NCBI GenBank assembly: GCA_033763355.1
Contig: JANRKT010000086.1
Location: 1-7,552 of the forward strand
Direction: 5' to 3'
DNA: 7,552 nt
DNA from: JANRKT01 sp033763355
GTDB lineage: Bacteria > Bacteroidota > Bacteroidia > Chitinophagales > Chitinophagaceae
The position numbers and the translations under genes were made by a program. Below, in pieces: positions 5,495-7,552 of this stretch (the first letter of the stretch is position 1; every line of letters begins with the position of its first letter). The notes below the pieces were generated by a model. It worked only from the letters and a program-made list of their open reading frames with translations. It was not told where the DNA came from and made no database searches.

Positions 5495-7552
5495 CTATTG
5501 TACCGTAAACGGGTATTTTCTTTTAGTTCCATCCCGTTCTGAAATTACCAGGAAGAACAAACCTGTGCCCAGCCTGTAAGTGGGAATACTTAACACCCTG
5601 TCGTTTATAACAAATACGCCAAGCAATTTTCCCTGCGCTGAATAAATTACTGCCTCTGCATTTCCAATAACATCCTGAACCAGCAACTGCAATGGCTGTC
5701 CCAATGCAACAGGATTGGGAAAAACAATGTAGGGCTTGCTGTTACTGTAATAAATTGTTTCAATATCAGAATAAAGCAAAGAACCATTCTGCAATTCAAC
5801 AACAGCCCTGTAGCGGTTAAGGCCCTGCTGCAATAACAAGTCTTTGTACTCAAATAAACTTAATGTAACCGGCGACTGAACCAGCACATCTGAAAATGCA
5901 TTGCCCCATTTTTGTATGGCAATCTTCCTTACGTTGTACAGGCTGCCAAGTTCCAGCTTTATACTTCCTTCATTATTGTTCACCAGGTCGGCAAGAAAAC
6001 TTTTTATATAACAACCGGCCCCCTGTGTGTTATAATTCAGGGCATAACTCTTCAGTGTATTTTTTCCGCTGATAACAGGAGATACAGCATAATAAGGTTT
6101 GCCGGCGCCGGGTGAAAGAATAATTTCATTATTGCCGGTTTGCAGAACAGGCTGAAGGCTGTCGCCGTTTAAAAAGTAAAGCTGAAAAAGCGAATGATTG
6201 TAGGGTTTGTTCCAGTAAAGCAAAACCGAATCGCAAACAAAACCCACTTTTAAATTTAATGGCGGGGAAACCGCAAATACATCTGAACTAAAAACATTGT
6301 TGCCCGTTGTAATACGGAACTGAGCAGTAGTGATGGTATCAGGAAAAGTGAAATTAAATTTCTGATCACTCATCAAAACACTTGTGTTTACAATTTGCCA
6401 GTTTGTTCCACCGTCCTTGCTGAATTCCAGTTTACCAGTGGCGGAAGCAGGAAAAAAACTGCTCCACCGGATGAATTGCCGCTGGCCGGAAGCGACAGCA
6501 TCACTTCCTGTTGGGTAAAGCCATGTAAAGCTGTCAAGAGCATCAACCTGGTAAGCTACTGCAAAGGCCTGAGTGGCGGTTTGCAATGTGTTGCTGCGGA
6601 TGCGGATAATGTAATTACCTCCCTGCGGGTCATCAACTGTAACCTGCTCAACATTATTCAGTGTATCCTTTTTTCTTTTGGCAATTTGCTGCAGCGAATC
6701 AACATGTGGCGCCGGATTTAACACCCAGGGTAACCACGTTTCTGCTGCGGCAGGGCCAACCAATTCCAGGTCAAGGTCATTAATTAATGCTTTTGTAGCA
6801 CCCGGCATTGCAGCAGTGTCATTCCATACCAATGTAATCTTTACCTGTTTGCTGTTTGCAGGAATTACAAGATCAAAATCTGTTTGTGCATTTGAACTGA
6901 GTACTGCATTAAAATAATTTTTTTGCTGCAGTGTTTGCAGTGCATGGTACACATTCAGGTTTCCGAAACCTGCAGTATAATCCGGCCCCGCATTTTCAAT
7001 ATCATCTGCTGAATTTATCAATAAAGCCCTGATAAGATCAGAACCTGCATTACCAGTATTGGTTTGCCTGTATAATTGCTGCAGTAATAAAGTGGCGCCT
7101 GAAACCAAAGCTGCAGAACCTGATGTGCCGTCTTCTGCAAATGCAACCAGGTCGGGCTTTATCCTGCCATCGTATGCAGGCCCGCGGGAACTCAATAAGG
7201 GAATATTCCCTGTTGAATCGATTGCGCCAATCGCAAGTGCATTCTTCGCCATTTTTAAATTTCCTGTTATGTTGGCAAACCGGGTAACTCCTGAATAAGG
7301 CCCCGATGCATTGGTAATGTTTCCCGAATTACCCGAAGAAAAAACATGAACAAGGTGCGGCAACCGGTTTACTGATACATCAAAAGCCCCTGCATTGATG
7401 CCGTAATAATTCTGCACCCCAATACCATAAGAATGGTTTTGCACTGCCGCCTGCAACTGGTTATAATAAGTTACTGTATCAGGAAGTGCAGTGTCAAAAG
7501 ATGATGAAGCATAATGGCTTTTATATGCAACACCTTTGCCGGTGTAAAAAGA
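5495..7552 (-). CDS. Secreted S8 subtilisin-like serine protease with T9SS type A sorting domain, N-terminus beyond the window
   Basis: The visible 685 residues are the C-terminal part of a large exported subtilase; the frame is open through base 7552. Fragment residues 1-180 are the second half of the S8 catalytic domain: QNHSYGIG, HVFSSGNSGN with the oxyanion-hole asparagine N75, GRIKPDLVAF (129-138), and the serine loop DGTSGSAALVSG with S144 (codon 7121-7123). The catalytic Asp and His must lie upstream of the edge. The serine loop has Ala where the family's GTSxxxP motif has Pro. A beta-sandwich with INDLDLELVGP (257-267), as in KP43-type subtilases, follows. Next come an Ig-like module (340-431: FIRW, EFSKDGGTNWQIV, RITTGN, SSDVFAVS) and a fibronectin-like region (432-607). 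The last 78 residues (from YIVFPNPV to KRKYPFTVQ; 5498-5731) form a type A T9SS C-terminal sorting domain, so the protein is probably exported through the Sec and Por systems to the cell surface or medium. A TTG at 7454-7456 is only an internal codon, not the start. Confidence 0.92.
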   Translation of the reverse strand, partial: SFYTGKGVAYKSHYASSSFDTALPDTVTYYNQLQAAVQNHSYGIGVQNYYGINAGAFDVSVNRLPHLVHVFSSGNSGNITNASGPYSGVTRFANITGNLKMAKNALAIGAIDSTGNIPLLSSRGPAYDGRIKPDLVAFAEDGTSGSAALVSGATLLLQQLYRQTNTGNAGSDLIRALLINSADDIENAGPDYTAGFGNLNVYHALQTLQQKNYFNAVLSSNAQTDFDLVIPANSKQVKITLVWNDTAAMPGATKALINDLDLELVGPAAAETWLPWVLNPAPHVDSLQQIAKRKKDTLNNVEQVTVDDPQGGNYIIRIRSNTLQTATQAFAVAYQVDALDSFTWLYPTGSDAVASGQRQFIRWSSFFPASATGKLEFSKDGGTNWQIVNTSVLMSDQKFNFTFPDTITTAQFRITTGNNVFSSDVFAVSPPLNLKVGFVCDSVLLYWNKPYNHSLFQLYFLNGDSLQPVLQTGNNEIILSPGAGKPYYAVSPVISGKNTLKSYALNYNTQGAGCYIKSFLADLVNNNEGSIKLELGSLYNVRKIAIQKWGNAFSDVLVQSPVTLSLFEYKDLLLQQGLNRYRAVVELQNGSLLYSDIETIYYSNSKPYIVFPNPVALGQPLQLLVQDVIGNAEAVIYSAQGKLLGVFVINDRVLSIPTYRLGTGLFFLVISERDGTKRKYPFTVQ

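Noticed and set aside
1..7552. A new defence or mobile system, including reading the CPBP (Abi) protein as abortive infection
   Set aside because: No transposase, integrase, repeats, toxin-antitoxin pair or nuclease is seen. The 'Abi' label of CPBP proteins is historical, and the neighbours here are housekeeping and secreted-enzyme genes.

Overview
The window looks like chromosomal DNA of a Bacteroidota bacterium, probably of the Chitinophagaceae or a close relative. The evidence is a secreted subtilase ending in a type IX secretion (Por) sorting domain, an M57-type metalloprotease lipoprotein, promoter-like sequences of the Bacteroidota type (TTG, about 20 bp, TAnnTTTG), an absence of strong Shine-Dalgarno sequences, and the family-typical sequences of CdsA, DUF2007 and DusB. 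The family-level placement is inference.

Left part (1-3211, all on the minus strand). Reading leftward there is a CPBP intramembrane endopeptidase, a small DUF2007 protein that overlaps its end, phosphatidate cytidylyltransferase (CdsA, the CDP-diacylglycerol step of phospholipid synthesis), and then a GntP-family gluconate-type permease cut by the left edge. CPBP, DUF2007 and cdsA are packed tightly enough to be one operon. The permease follows an 88 bp gap that holds a possible promoter of its own.

Middle (3212-4402). A short divergent intergenic region separates the CPBP gene from a rightward tRNA-dihydrouridine synthase gene (DusB-like). A good -7 box fixes the start of that gene at 3324 rather than at the further upstream ATG. 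The gene ends at a perfect 14-bp hairpin with T-tracts on both sides, a bidirectional terminator shared with the convergent gene to its right.

Right part (4423-7552, minus strand). There are two exported proteases: a 267-residue lipoprotein zinc protease with an HExxHxxGxxH site, and an S8 subtilase whose N-terminus, including the catalytic Asp and His, lies beyond the right edge. The subtilase ends in a beta-sandwich, Ig-like modules and a T9SS sorting domain. A promoter-like sequence before the M57 gene suggests that the two are transcribed separately.

I see no RNA genes, CRISPR arrays, insertion sequences or phage genes. This is mostly an ordinary core-plus-secretome region. I did not find a convincing new multi-gene system. 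The items most worth a second look are the coupled CPBP-DUF2007-CdsA cluster and the altered serine motif of the subtilase.
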